Assembly (NCBI GenBank): GCA_963809545.1
Contig: CAWEKD010000007.1
Location: 434,001 to 498,000, forward strand
Length of the DNA: 64,000 nt
Direction of reading: 5' to 3'
DNA from: Natronosporangium sp035305625
GTDB taxonomy: Bacteria > Actinomycetota > Actinomycetes > Mycobacteriales > Micromonosporaceae
The notes under the pieces are model-generated. The model ran no database searches and was not told the DNA's origin. It saw only the letters and a program-made list of their open reading frames with translations. The position numbers were made by a program, and so were the translations under genes. Positions 1 through 8,462 of this stretch are shown here, in pieces; the first letter of the stretch is position 1; each line of letters opens with the position of its first letter.

Positions 1-221
1 TGGCCGCCAACCTGCACGCCGCCGGGGGCCGCAACCTGATCGCCCCCGACGCGCTGGTCACCGGCGCCTGCCAGGAATCCGTGGTCGGCGCCGGTGCGCA
101 GGTGCATGGTCGACTGACCCGCGCGGTGGTGTGGCCGGGCGGGTATGTGGCCCCGGGTGAGGAGCTGACCGATGCGATCCGAGTCGGCCGGGACCTGACG
201 GTCAGGGTGGCGGCACCCTGA
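1..221 (+). CDS. Sugar nucleotidyltransferase, C-terminal end (partial)
   Basis: Frame 3 is open from the window edge to a TGA at 219-221, giving about 72 residues. The end carries VVWPGGYV followed by EELTDAIRVG, which resembles the final left-handed beta-helix turns of mannose-1-phosphate guanylyltransferase/NDP-sugar pyrophosphorylase proteins. Such enzymes make activated sugars in the cytoplasm for glycan assembly. The catalytic N-terminus lies outside the window, so the exact nucleotide and sugar cannot be assigned. The last codons and the stop lie inside a strong hairpin (195-228), and the gene is convergent with the peptidase gene that follows. Confidence 0.7.
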   Translation, partial: AANLHAAGGRNLIAPDALVTGACQESVVGAGAQVHGRLTRAVVWPGGYVAPGEELTDAIRVGRDLTVRVAAP

Positions 222-228
222 CCGTCAG
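195..228. terminator. Hairpin between convergent genes, overlapping a stop codon
   Basis: There is a perfect 15-bp inverted repeat (195-209 and 214-228) with a 4-nt loop. The TGA of the nucleotidyltransferase gene (219-221) is inside the right arm. There is no clear T-run, but the position between convergent genes suggests a bidirectional terminator. Confidence 0.6.
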
Positions 229-262
229 ACCGGGACGACGTTCCGCAGTGGACCGCTCCGGG

Positions 263-2200
263 CTACAGATGCCGGGACCACCACTCCAGGATCGCCTCGA
301 ACCGCGCCAGCCGATGCTGCGGCCGCCCGGAGCGGGACAGCTCGTGCCCCTCCCCCGGGAACAACAGCATCTCCACCGGCACGCCGCGCCGCTTCAGCGC
401 TACGAACAGCCGCTGCGCCTGCTCCACCGGGCACCGCCAGTCGTGCTCCGAGTGGATGATCAACATCGGGATGTTGATCTGATCGGCGTAGGTCAGCGGG
501 CTCTGGGCGGCCTGCCGGGCCGGGTCCGGTCCGTACAGGTCGTCCGCGAAGAACCAGCCGATGTCGGACGAGCCGCTGAAGCTGTCGATCGCGTTCACCG
601 CCCGCTCGCTGATCGCGGCCCGGAACCGGTCGCCGTGGTGGGCCGCCAGCCAGGTGGTCATGAATCCACCGTGGGAGCCGCCCATCACCCCGACTCGGGA
701 CGCGTCCAGCTCCGGGTGCGTGGCCAGGGCGTGGTCCAGCAGCGCCAGCAGGTCGGTGGCGGACACCTCCCCGACGTTGCCCAGCACCGCTTGCCCGTGC
801 GCCTGTCCGTAGCCGGCCGAGCCGCGCGGGTTGCCCATCAGCACCGCGTACCCCGCCCCGACGTACACCTGGGCCTCGTCGAACAGGCTCCAGCCGTACT
901 GGAAGAACGGTCCGCCGTGGATGTTCAACAGCACCGGGTGCGGGCCGTCTCCGGGCGGGGTCAACAGCCAGCCGTGCACCGGGTAGCCGTCCGGGGCGGT
1001 GGCGGTCAGCTCCTTCATCGGCCGCACCGGAATGGTGTCCCCGAACTCCGGGTTGAACGAGGTCAACGTGGTCAGGTCGCCACCGCGGACCACCGCCAGC
1101 TCCCCCGGGGTGTGGGGATCGGTCACGCTGACCACGGTCACCCCGGCCGCGTGGGCCGCCCCGATCACCTGCCGGGGTCCGTCGACCACCAGGGTCGGCT
1201 CACCCCCGTCGTACGGCACCCGTACCAACCGGATCGCGCCGCGGTACTCGTCGGTGAACAGCACTCCGTCGGCCACCGGCTCGATCATGCCGCTGGGGCG
1301 GGCCAGGTTGTACCACTCGGGATCAGTCAACCGGACCGGTCGGTCGGAGCCGTCCACCGGCACCGCCCATAGCCCGTTGTTACGGCACACCACTGAGGAG
1401 CGCTCGTCCTTCTCCAGCGGCACCGCGACAAAGTAGACCGTCCGGCCGTCCGGGCCGAACCGGGGCTGGCCGGCGTTCAACCCCCCGTCGGTCAGTGCCC
1501 GTAGTCCGGATCCGTCCGGCCGGCACACCCACACATCGGTACGTAGGTCGTCACCGGCGCCCTGGTGCCGGGCGGCGGCGAAGGTGAGCAGCTCACCGTC
1601 CGGGCTCCAGTCCACGCCACTGTGCTCGTACTCCCCGTCGGTCACCTGCACCGGTTCGGTGCCGTCCAGGCCGACCTGCCAGACGTGCGCCGGCCGGTCG
1701 ATCAGGAAGCCGAGATTGTCCACTCGGTACCGCAGGGTGGTGATTCGTCGCGGCGGCTCGGCCTCGGGCGAGATCCGTTCGTCCGTGCCGTACCGCCCTG
1801 GCTCTGGTACCCGCGCCAGGTACGCCACTCGGGTGGAGTCTGGGCTCCACACGGGCGCGCTCACCCCCAACGGGTGGTCGGTCAACTGGCGGGGCTCGCC
1901 TCCGTGGGCCGGCATGACCCACAACTGGGGACGCCCCGTTTTCCCCTTCTTCTCATCGCGGGTGGCCCGCACGAAGGCCAGATGTTGACCGTCCGGGGAC
2001 CAGCGGGGCTCGGTGTCCCGCCAGCCGTAGGTGAGCTGGCGGGCGGGGGCCGACCCGTCGGTGGGCACCAGCCACAGACAGGCGGTGTAGTCATTAGCGG
2101 TCAGGTCAGGGTGGCTGACTGACACTACGGCGTATTGGCCGTCCGGACTGAGGGTGGGCCGGCCCGGCACGCGTAGGGCGGAAATGTCGGAGGGTTTCAT
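263..2200 (-). CDS. S9-family (prolyl oligopeptidase/acylaminoacyl) serine peptidase
   Basis: A 645-residue protein. The N-terminal half is a beta-propeller with repeated WSPDG-type blades (RWSPDGQ, VWSPDST, DWSPDGE). The C-terminal third is an alpha/beta-hydrolase domain with the nucleophile in GGSHGG (Ser509), Asp587 in SEHDW and His619 in GEGHE. This is the standard S9 arrangement and length. Family members cleave short peptides or remove acylated N-terminal residues in the cytoplasm; no signal peptide is seen. I chose the ATG at 2200 (protein start MKPSDIS) because the open frame upstream runs into the divergent gene and lacks propeller sequence. The gene is convergent with the nucleotidyltransferase gene and divergent from the hydrolase gene at 2261. 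Confidence 0.9.
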   Translation of the reverse strand: MKPSDISALRVPGRPTLSPDGQYAVVSVSHPDLTANDYTACLWLVPTDGSAPARQLTYGWRDTEPRWSPDGQHLAFVRATRDEKKGKTGRPQLWVMPAHGGEPRQLTDHPLGVSAPVWSPDSTRVAYLARVPEPGRYGTDERISPEAEPPRRITTLRYRVDNLGFLIDRPAHVWQVGLDGTEPVQVTDGEYEHSGVDWSPDGELLTFAAARHQGAGDDLRTDVWVCRPDGSGLRALTDGGLNAGQPRFGPDGRTVYFVAVPLEKDERSSVVCRNNGLWAVPVDGSDRPVRLTDPEWYNLARPSGMIEPVADGVLFTDEYRGAIRLVRVPYDGGEPTLVVDGPRQVIGAAHAAGVTVVSVTDPHTPGELAVVRGGDLTTLTSFNPEFGDTIPVRPMKELTATAPDGYPVHGWLLTPPGDGPHPVLLNIHGGPFFQYGWSLFDEAQVYVGAGYAVLMGNPRGSAGYGQAHGQAVLGNVGEVSATDLLALLDHALATHPELDASRVGVMGGSHGGFMTTWLAAHHGDRFRAAISERAVNAIDSFSGSSDIGWFFADDLYGPDPARQAAQSPLTYADQINIPMLIIHSEHDWRCPVEQAQRLFVALKRRGVPVEMLLFPGEGHELSRSGRPQHRLARFEAILEWWSRHL

Positions 2201-2225
2201 GTTCCGGCACTCTACTCCACCTAAG

Positions 2226-2254
2226 TTACTGGCTAGTAGCTTTGTTGGTACCCT
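2226..2254 (+). promoter_or_regulatory. Promoter for leaderless hydrolase gene
   Basis: TTACTG (2226-2231) and TACCCT (2249-2254) are separated by 17 bp. Exactly 6 nt separate the -10 from the GTG at 2261, so transcription would begin on or next to the start codon. No Shine-Dalgarno sequence precedes the GTG. Confidence 0.6.
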
Positions 2255-2260
2255 GGTGCC

Positions 2261-3079
2261 GTGACCGACCTGTACCAGCAGCTCTGGCTCGACCGCGGCG
2301 CCGACCGACTCAGCCTCCACTGGTACGACCGCCCCGCCGGCCCGATCGTGCTGATCTGGCCGGCGATGGGCGTACCAGCCCGGTTCTACCGCCCATTCGC
2401 GACCGCGCTGCACGCCGCCGGCGTAGCGGTACTGGTCACCGACCTCCGCGGCACCGGCGGCAGCACACCCCCGATCTCCCGCGCCTCCCGGCACGGGTAC
2501 GCCGAACTGGTCGAGGACGTGGCGGCGGTACTGGCGATGGTGAAGCCGTGGCGGGACGGCCGACCGGTGGTGCTGCTCGGCCACTCACTCGGCGGGCAAC
2601 TGTGCGTACTGCACCTGGCCCGCACCGGCGGGGCCGATGTGGACGGCCTCGTGCTCGTCGCCTCCGGGCTGCCCTATTGGCGCCACTACCGGGGAATCCT
2701 GCGGTGGGGTCTGCGGCCGTGGGCCGCCGGGCTCCGGTTGGTCACCAACCTGGTCGGGATGTGGCCGGGGTGGGGCTTCGGCGGGCGGCAATCCCGGGGG
2801 GTGATCCGGGACTGGTCGTACACCGTCCGCCGCAACGACTTCCCCCCGTCGCTCGGCCCGGACCTAGCGGCGGCGATGGCGGCCGTCACCACCCCGACCC
2901 TCGGGATCAGCCTGGCCGACGACTACTACACCCCGGCCAGCACGGTCGACGATCTGGTCGGCCGGCTGTCCGCCGCACCGGTGCAGCGGGAACACCTCCC
3001 CACCGGCGACCACTTCACCTGGGCGCGGACCGCTCAACCGGTAGCGGACCTGGTGGCCAGATTCGTCCACACCCGATAA
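2261..3079 (+). CDS. Alpha/beta hydrolase (serine hydrolase, lysophospholipase-like)
   Basis: 272 residues forming a single alpha/beta-hydrolase domain. The nucleophile elbow is GHSLGG (Ser109), the acid is probably in the LADDYYTP strand, and the histidine is in PTGDHFTW near the C-terminus. An LRGTGGS segment matches the region after strand beta-4 in lysophospholipase/esterase relatives. The substrate cannot be read from the sequence. There is no signal peptide. The start is a GTG with no Shine-Dalgarno but with a -10 (TACCCT) 6 nt upstream, so the transcript is probably leaderless. A strong hairpin lies just after the stop. Confidence 0.85.
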   Translation: MTDLYQQLWLDRGADRLSLHWYDRPAGPIVLIWPAMGVPARFYRPFATALHAAGVAVLVTDLRGTGGSTPPISRASRHGYAELVEDVAAVLAMVKPWRDGRPVVLLGHSLGGQLCVLHLARTGGADVDGLVLVASGLPYWRHYRGILRWGLRPWAAGLRLVTNLVGMWPGWGFGGRQSRGVIRDWSYTVRRNDFPPSLGPDLAAAMAAVTTPTLGISLADDYYTPASTVDDLVGRLSAAPVQREHLPTGDHFTWARTAQPVADLVARFVHTR

Positions 3080-3092
3080 CGGTCGACAAGAC

Positions 3093-3126
3093 AAGGCGCC
3101 CCCGCGGATTCCCGCGGGGGCGCCTT
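3093..3126. terminator. Bidirectional terminator between hydrolase and qcrB
   Basis: A 15-bp perfect GC-rich stem (3093-3107/3112-3126) with a 4-nt loop sits in the short gap between two convergent genes. AA precedes and TT ends the stem. It would serve both the hydrolase gene and the qcrCAB operon. Confidence 0.75.
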
Positions 3127-3144
3127 CGGGTCGGACCGATGGGA

Positions 3145-4785
3145 TCAGCGGCTCTCGCCGCCGACCCCGGCCTCCTCGGCCTCGCTCCGGCGCTCCAGCT
3201 CCGGAGCCGGTCGGGTCGGCGGGGCCGGCTCCTCGATCGGCACGAAGAACCCGCGCACCGCCGGCGGCAGCGCCCCGAGCCGGTTCATCTTCTTCGGCAC
3301 CACCCAGCCGGTGTACTCCAGCTGTTGGCCGCGGGGAGCGAGCGGCTGGTGCACCTCTTCGAACCGACCGTTCGGCAGGCGCCGGATGATGCCGGTCTCC
3401 ACGCCGTGGACCAGCACCTCCCGGTCGTGCTGCTGCAGTCCCAGGCAGATCCGGTGGGTCATCCAGTAGACGATCGGCGGCAGCACGATCAGCCCGATCC
3501 GCCCCACCCAGGTCATCGCGTTCAAGCTGATGTCGAACGCGTGGGCCAGCACGTCGTTGGCGCCGGAGATGGTCAGGATCAGGAAGAAGGTGATGCCCAT
3601 CGCCCCGAGCCCGGTCCGCACCGGCACGTCCCGCGGCCGCTCCAGCAGGTTGTGCAGGCGGTGGTCCTTGCGGACCCGGGCCTCCACGAACGGGTAGATC
3701 AGCAGGATGACGGTGAGGATCCCGGGCATGAGCACCGCTGGCCAGAACAGCGGCGACAGCGTGTAGCTCTCGTTGAACAGGGAGAACCGGATCTCCCAGG
3801 CCGGGAACAACCGGGTCGAGCCGTCCAGGAACAGCACGTACCAGTCCGGCTGGCTACCGGCGGACACCACCGCCACGTGGTACGGGCCGAACAGCCAGAC
3901 CGGGTTGATCTGGAACAGCCCCGCCATCAGGGCGATGACCGCGAACACCATCATGAAGAACGCCCCCTGCTTCAGGGCGTACCGCGGGAAGAACCGCTCC
4001 CCGACCACGTTGGTGTTCGTCCGCCCCGGCCCTGGCCACTGGGTGTGCTTCTGCTTGAACATGATGGCCAGGTGGGCGCCGATCAGCCCCGCCGTGAGCA
4101 GCGGCAGGATGAACACGTGGATGATGTAGAACCGGGAGATGATCAACGTCCCGGGGAACGGGCCGTCGAACAGCGCTTCCGCCACCCAGGTGCCCACCAC
4201 CGGGACCGCTAGCACGATCGCGTGGGCGATCCGCAGTCCGGTGCCGCTCAGCGCGTCATCTGGCAGCGAGTAGCCGGTGAAGCCCAGCAGGAACGCCAGC
4301 CAGAACAGCAGCACGCCGATGATCCAGTTGATCTCGCGCGGCTTCCGGAAGGCCCCGGTGAAGAAGATCCGCAGCATGTGCACCACGATCGAGGCCACGA
4401 ACAGCAGCGCGGCCCAGTGGTGCATCTGCCGCATGAACAGCCCACCCCGGACGTCGAACGACAGATCCAGCGTGGAGGCGTAGGCGGCGGACATCTCCAC
4501 CCCGCGCAGGGCGGTGTAGCTGCCGTCGTACACGACCTCCTGCATGGAGGGCTCGAAGAACAGGGTGAGGAAGGTCCCGGTCAGGATCAGGATCACGAAC
4601 GACCACAGCGCGATCTCCCCGAGCAGGAACGACCAGTGGTCGGGGAAGACCTTGTTGAGCAGGGTCCGGACTGACGGGTCCGCGAGCTGCAGCCGCTCGT
4701 CCATCCCCCGCGCGGTGGCTGCCGGCAGCCCCTTCAGCTGTTGCTTGCGCTTGGTCAGTGCGCTCGGCTTGACTGTCGTGGTCAT
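3145..4785 (-). CDS. qcrB: Cytochrome bc1 complex cytochrome b subunit
   Basis: 546 residues, the usual length for actinobacterial QcrB, which is longer than proteobacterial cytochrome b. It is an integral membrane subunit carrying the two b hemes; it oxidises menaquinol and passes electrons to the Rieske protein and cytochrome cc. The heme-ligand helices are visible as MRQMHHWAALLF...VVHMLRIFF and FYIIHVFILPLL...GAHLAIMF. The start (MTTTVKPS) lies directly after the qcrA stop with no spacing, so it is the last gene of a qcrC-qcrA-qcrB operon read on the minus strand. A terminator follows at 3093-3126. The drug-target Qo site lies in this protein in mycobacteria (family knowledge). Confidence 0.97.
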   Translation of the reverse strand: MTTTVKPSALTKRKQQLKGLPAATARGMDERLQLADPSVRTLLNKVFPDHWSFLLGEIALWSFVILILTGTFLTLFFEPSMQEVVYDGSYTALRGVEMSAAYASTLDLSFDVRGGLFMRQMHHWAALLFVASIVVHMLRIFFTGAFRKPREINWIIGVLLFWLAFLLGFTGYSLPDDALSGTGLRIAHAIVLAVPVVGTWVAEALFDGPFPGTLIISRFYIIHVFILPLLTAGLIGAHLAIMFKQKHTQWPGPGRTNTNVVGERFFPRYALKQGAFFMMVFAVIALMAGLFQINPVWLFGPYHVAVVSAGSQPDWYVLFLDGSTRLFPAWEIRFSLFNESYTLSPLFWPAVLMPGILTVILLIYPFVEARVRKDHRLHNLLERPRDVPVRTGLGAMGITFFLILTISGANDVLAHAFDISLNAMTWVGRIGLIVLPPIVYWMTHRICLGLQQHDREVLVHGVETGIIRRLPNGRFEEVHQPLAPRGQQLEYTGWVVPKKMNRLGALPPAVRGFFVPIEEPAPPTRPAPELERRSEAEEAGVGGESR

Positions 4786-5904
4786 TTACCGCTCCCAGAA
4801 CGAAGGTCCGACCGGCACCTTGTAGTCGCGGGTAGCCACGAAGAACCCCTCGTCGTCCACCGCGATCGGCAGCATCGGCAGTGACCGGGCGGCCGGACCG
4901 AAGACCGGGCGGGCGTTATCCGTGATCAGGAACTGCGACTGGTGGCACGGGCAGAGCAGCCGGTTGCTTTGCTGCTCGTACAGGCTGGCCGGGCAACCGG
5001 CGTGGGTGCAGATCTTCGAGTACGCCACGAAGTTCCCGGCCATGCTGCCCTTGTTCATCTCGTACAGGTTCTCGCGCAGCTCCTGCGCGTGCTCCTCACG
5101 GAGATGGATGAGCAGCGTGGGGCCGTTCGGGTACTGGTTGGTGGTCCCGCCAGGGATCCCCGGGAAGACCGTGATCTGCCCACCGACGCTGATGTCCGCC
5201 GGCCGGACCGGGGTGCCGTCCTGGCGGACCAGCCGCACCGGCCGCCCGTTGTTCAGCTCGGAGTTGTATCCGGTGAAGGTCAGGTGGGACTGGCCGACCG
5301 GCTCCACCTTGGCGTGCGGGTTCTTGATCAGCCCACCGATCAGCGGAGCGGCCGCGACCACCCCGAGCGGGGCCAGCCCCAGGGCCAACGCCCCCTTCAG
5401 CAGGGGACGCCGCTTGATCCCGCTGTCGTCCAGCGCCCCGGCCAGGGTCGCCACCATCAGCTTCTGGTCGTCCTCGTTCGAGGGACCGTCGTGCCGCTGT
5501 TCGATCGCCACCTCGTGGGGCATCAGCTTCTTCACCCACACGGTGATGGCGGCACCGATCGCGAACAGCGACAGACCCAGGGTGATCCCGAGCGCCGGGG
5601 TGTAGAACGAGCTGAGGAAGTCGTTCCCGGCGTCGTACTCCCACGGCCACCAGATGTACGCCACCAGGAACGCGGTCGCGGACAGCCCGGCCAGCAGGAA
5701 CAGGCCGGCGATGCTCCGCTCCACCCGGCGCTCCGCCCGGCTGCCCGCCGGCAGCCGGGGCTCGTAGAGGACGATCTCGATCCCGTTCCGTCGGGCGCTT
5801 TCCCGCACCAGATCGAATCGGGTCAGCTGAGGGTCGTTGACGTCGAGCTCGGCCGCCTCCTCTGACCGGGCCGGCTCACGGTGAGAGGTTGTCGGTGTGG
5901 TCAT
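4786..5904 (-). CDS. qcrA: Cytochrome bc1 complex Rieske iron-sulfur subunit
   Basis: 372 residues. Three transmembrane helices are predicted in the N-terminal half (around residues 68-85, 105-125 and 168-188), as in actinobacterial QcrA rather than the single-helix mitochondrial form. The Rieske 2Fe-2S ligands are Cys299 and His301 (CTHAGC) and Cys318 and His321 (CPCHQS); Cys304 and Cys320 form the expected disulfide. It moves electrons from menaquinol to the diheme cytochrome c at the outer face of the membrane. Its ATG overlaps the qcrC stop by 4 nt (ATGA) and its stop abuts the qcrB ATG, so translation is likely coupled. Confidence 0.97.
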   Translation of the reverse strand: MTTPTTSHREPARSEEAAELDVNDPQLTRFDLVRESARRNGIEIVLYEPRLPAGSRAERRVERSIAGLFLLAGLSATAFLVAYIWWPWEYDAGNDFLSSFYTPALGITLGLSLFAIGAAITVWVKKLMPHEVAIEQRHDGPSNEDDQKLMVATLAGALDDSGIKRRPLLKGALALGLAPLGVVAAAPLIGGLIKNPHAKVEPVGQSHLTFTGYNSELNNGRPVRLVRQDGTPVRPADISVGGQITVFPGIPGGTTNQYPNGPTLLIHLREEHAQELRENLYEMNKGSMAGNFVAYSKICTHAGCPASLYEQQSNRLLCPCHQSQFLITDNARPVFGPAARSLPMLPIAVDDEGFFVATRDYKVPVGPSFWER

Positions 5905-6716
5905 GACTTGCCCGCAATCCAGAGAGAAGCGAGGGTCAGCGCCACGATCCCAACCAGGAAGATGGCCATACCCTCGGTGGAGGGACCGTACCGACCGAGG
6001 TCGAACAGGCCGCCGCGGTCGGTCTCTTCACTCTGCAACGTCTGCAGGTAGGCGATGATGTCGGCCTTCTCTTCCGGGGTCAGCTGGTTGTCGCCGAACA
6101 CCGGCATGTTCTGCGGGCCGTGCAGCATCGCCGCATAGATGTGTCGTTCGCTGGTCTCCAGCAGCGAGGGGGCGTCCGAGCCGGAGCTGAGCGGGCCTCC
6201 ACCACCGCCGTAGGCGTGGCAGGAGGAGCAGTTGATCCGGTACAGCTCACCACCCACGGCCGGGTCGGCATTGGCCAGCAGGGCCGGCAGGTTGTCCGGC
6301 ACCTCCGGGCCACCACCCAGCTCCTGGATGTAGGCGGAGATCGCGGCCACTACCCGCTCGAGCTCCTCCCCCTCCCACAGCGGAGGCTTCTGGGGGGCCT
6401 GGGCTTCCTGCCGAGCCATCGGCATCCGCCCGGTGCCCACCTGGAACTCGACGGCGGCGGCGCCGACCCCGATCAGGCTGGGGCCGCGTCCCTCCACCCC
6501 CTGAGCATTGCTGCCGTGGCAGCTGATGCAGTTGTTTTCGTACAGCTGCTTGCCCTCGACCGCGGTCGGCGACAGCTGGTCCTGGGCGGCCAGGCCCGGT
6601 GCGAATGCGGTGTAGACGAACCCGGCAAGGAGCAGGGCACCCACCAGCTTTAGGGACGCGCCGAGCCGCCGCCTGCCGCGACTGCGCGGTCGACGGCGGG
6701 GAGTCTCAGAGGTCAT
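5901..6716 (-). CDS. qcrC: Cytochrome bc1 complex diheme cytochrome c subunit
   Basis: 271 residues. There are two c-type heme sites: Cys63-I-S-Cys66-His67 and Cys163-S-S-Cys166-His167. An N-terminal hydrophobic segment (about 22-42) and a C-terminal helix (FLVGIVALTLASLWIAG) anchor it, with the hemes outside the membrane. This diheme protein replaces a soluble cytochrome c and hands electrons directly to cytochrome aa3 in the actinobacterial supercomplex. I chose the ATG at 6716 because AAAGG lies about 9 nt upstream; the open frame extends further but looks non-coding. The ctaE stop lies 17 nt upstream of this ATG, so the operon probably starts at ctaE. Confidence 0.95.
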   Translation of the reverse strand: MTSETPRRRPRSRGRRRLGASLKLVGALLLAGFVYTAFAPGLAAQDQLSPTAVEGKQLYENNCISCHGSNAQGVEGRGPSLIGVGAAAVEFQVGTGRMPMARQEAQAPQKPPLWEGEELERVVAAISAYIQELGGGPEVPDNLPALLANADPAVGGELYRINCSSCHAYGGGGGPLSSGSDAPSLLETSERHIYAAMLHGPQNMPVFGDNQLTPEEKADIIAYLQTLQSEETDRGGLFDLGRYGPSTEGMAIFLVGIVALTLASLWIAGKS

Positions 6717-6733
6717 CGCCAGCCTTTCAAGGA

Positions 6734-7333
6734 TCAGGGAAGGAAGAAGATCATCGCGAACAGCGCGATCCACACGATGTCGACGAAGTGCCAGTAGTAG
6801 GAGACCACGATCGCCGAGGTGGCCTGTGCCGGCGTGAACCGTCCCATGGTGGTGCGGATCAGGTAGATCACGAAGGCGATCAGCCCACCGATCACGTGCA
6901 GCAGGTGGAATCCGGTGGTCAGGTAGAACATCGAGCCGAACCCGTCGCTGTCGATCGTGATGCCGTGCCGGCCCAGGTTCGCGTACTCGATGAGCTGTCC
7001 GACCACGAACACCGCTCCCATCACGAACGTGAGGAAGAACCAGCGCCGTAGCCCGTGGACGTCACCCCGCTCAGCCCGGAACACCCCCAACTGGCAGGTG
7101 ATCGACGAGGCCACCAGGATGAGGGTGAACGGCAGCGAGAACGCCACGTTCAGTTCGGGATGCTTCTCCGCCCACAGTTCCGGTGCGGCCGCTCGGGTCG
7201 ACAAGAACATCGCGAACAGGCCGGCAAAGAACATGAGCTCACTGGAGAGCCACACGATCGTGCCGACACTGGTGATGTTCGGCCGATTGAGCGAGTGTAT
7301 CTGGCTTCTGGCAAGAGCTGGGGCCGCAGTCAC
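6734..7333 (-). CDS. ctaE: Cytochrome c oxidase subunit III
   Basis: 199 residues, the normal size for actinobacterial subunit III, with five predicted membrane helices. Family landmarks are visible: ELMFFAGLFAMF near the start, GFHLLHVIGGL in the middle and YYWHFVDIVWI near the end. It is a structural subunit of the aa3 oxidase. The GTG at 7333 is preferred over a longer frame because a near-consensus -10 (GATAAT on the minus strand) lies exactly 6 nt upstream and there is no Shine-Dalgarno, which fits a leaderless transcript. It heads the ctaE-qcrC-qcrA-qcrB operon, the order also found in mycobacteria. Confidence 0.93.
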   Translation of the reverse strand: MTAAPALARSQIHSLNRPNITSVGTIVWLSSELMFFAGLFAMFLSTRAAAPELWAEKHPELNVAFSLPFTLILVASSITCQLGVFRAERGDVHGLRRWFFLTFVMGAVFVVGQLIEYANLGRHGITIDSDGFGSMFYLTTGFHLLHVIGGLIAFVIYLIRTTMGRFTPAQATSAIVVSYYWHFVDIVWIALFAMIFFLP

Positions 7334-7339
7334 GCGCTC

Positions 7340-7345
7340 ATTATC
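7340..7345 (-). promoter_or_regulatory. -10 element of the ctaE-qcrCAB operon
   Basis: GATAAT on the minus strand with 6 nt before the GTG at 7333. It resembles TATAAT closely and fixes the leaderless start of ctaE. No convincing -35 was found. Confidence 0.55.
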
Positions 7346-7476
7346 GCTACCTGCGGTTCCGAAGGGACGCGGGGGTGGGTATCGGCCACCCGAGCGGGGA
7401 GGTAGAAGCGGGAAACAGCGCTGAACCACGCCCCTACCGACCGTGGCCCAACGCCCGGACGGCAGGGGCGTCACGC

Positions 7477-7482
7477 TAGCCT
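7477..7482 (+). promoter_or_regulatory. -10 element of leaderless ctaG gene
   Basis: TAGCCT with a 7-nt gap to the GTG at 7490. It shares the 156-bp divergent region with the ctaE promoter on the other strand. Confidence 0.5.
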
Positions 7483-7489
7483 GACCTGC

Positions 7490-8453
7490 GTGAACCTCGA
7501 TGTCTTGGCGCACGCGCCGGAGGGGGAGCTGCCGCCGCCGCTGTCACCGATCACGCTGGTGACCGAGGCGCAGATCTTCTACTGGTTGACCGCGGTCCTG
7601 CTGGTGGTGGCGGGCCTCTATCTATACGGCGTCCACCGGCTGCGCCAGCGAGGAGACCACTGGCCGGTCCAGCGGACCGTGGCGTTTCTCGGGGCGGGGC
7701 TCGGCAGCCTCGCCGCGGTGACCGTGGGTGGGTTGGGAGCGTACGACACGGTGCTGCTGTCGGCCCACATGGTGCAGCACATGGTGCTGTCGATGGTGGC
7801 GCCGATCTTCCTGGCCCTGGGCGCGCCGGTGACGCTGGCCCTACGGGTCCTCCCGCGCCGGCCGCGCCGGCTGCTGCTGCGGGTCCTGCACTCCCCGGTG
7901 GCGAGGTTCTACACCTTCCCGCTGGTGGCGTTCGCCAACTTCGTGGTCACCCCGTTCGTGCTCTACTTCACCGGGCTGTATCGCCTCAGCCTGGAGAACG
8001 AGCTGTTCCACGAGTTCGTCCATGTCCACTTCCTGGTGGCCGGCTGCCTGTTCTTCTGGCCGCTGCGTGGGGCTGGATCCGCTGCCGAACCGATGGCCGC
8101 ACGCGGGCCGCGTGCTGCTGATGGTGGCGATGGTCCCGTTCCACACCGTGCTGGGCCTGGTGATCATGCAGGCCAAGGAGCTGCTGGGGGGCGACTGGTA
8201 CCCGTCCCTCGGGCTGACCTGGGCCGACCCGTACGCCGACCAGCATCTGGCCGGCGGCATCCTGTGGGCCAGCGGTGAGTTCATCTCCGTGGTGGTGCTG
8301 GGGGTCGTGGCCATGCAGTGGCTGCGGGCCTCCGAACGGGAGGCCCGGCGGGTCGACCGGGAACTGGACCGGCTCGAGGCAGCGCAGGCCGCGGATGCGG
8401 CGACCAGCCCCCGCGGGGCGGTCACGCCCGACGGGTCCGGGCCGACCGGCTAG
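7490..8453 (+). pseudogene. ctaG: Cytochrome c oxidase assembly protein (CtaG/caa3 type), frameshifted as read
   Basis: A multi-helix membrane protein of the caa3_CtaG family, which helps copper insertion into cytochrome c oxidase. The first frame runs to about 8065 and ends in CLFFWPL; the expected continuation GLDPLPNRWPHAGR is found in another frame up to the TAG at 8451-8453. Removing one base near 8066 (context CCGCTGCGTGGGG) restores a continuous protein of about 320 residues. Conserved histidines occur in AHMVQHMVLS and HEFVHVHF. It is divergent from ctaE-qcrCAB, which supports the role. Since both halves are intact and well conserved, a sequencing error is more likely than gene decay. 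Confidence 0.8.
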
Positions 8454-8456
8454 GAT
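8451..8456 (+). promoter_or_regulatory. -10 element formed in part by the ctaG stop codon
   Basis: TAGGAT starts with the TAG stop of the upstream gene and lies 6 nt before the GTG at 8463. This is the same spacing as other leaderless starts in the window. Confidence 0.5.
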
Positions 8457-8462
8457 GGCGGC

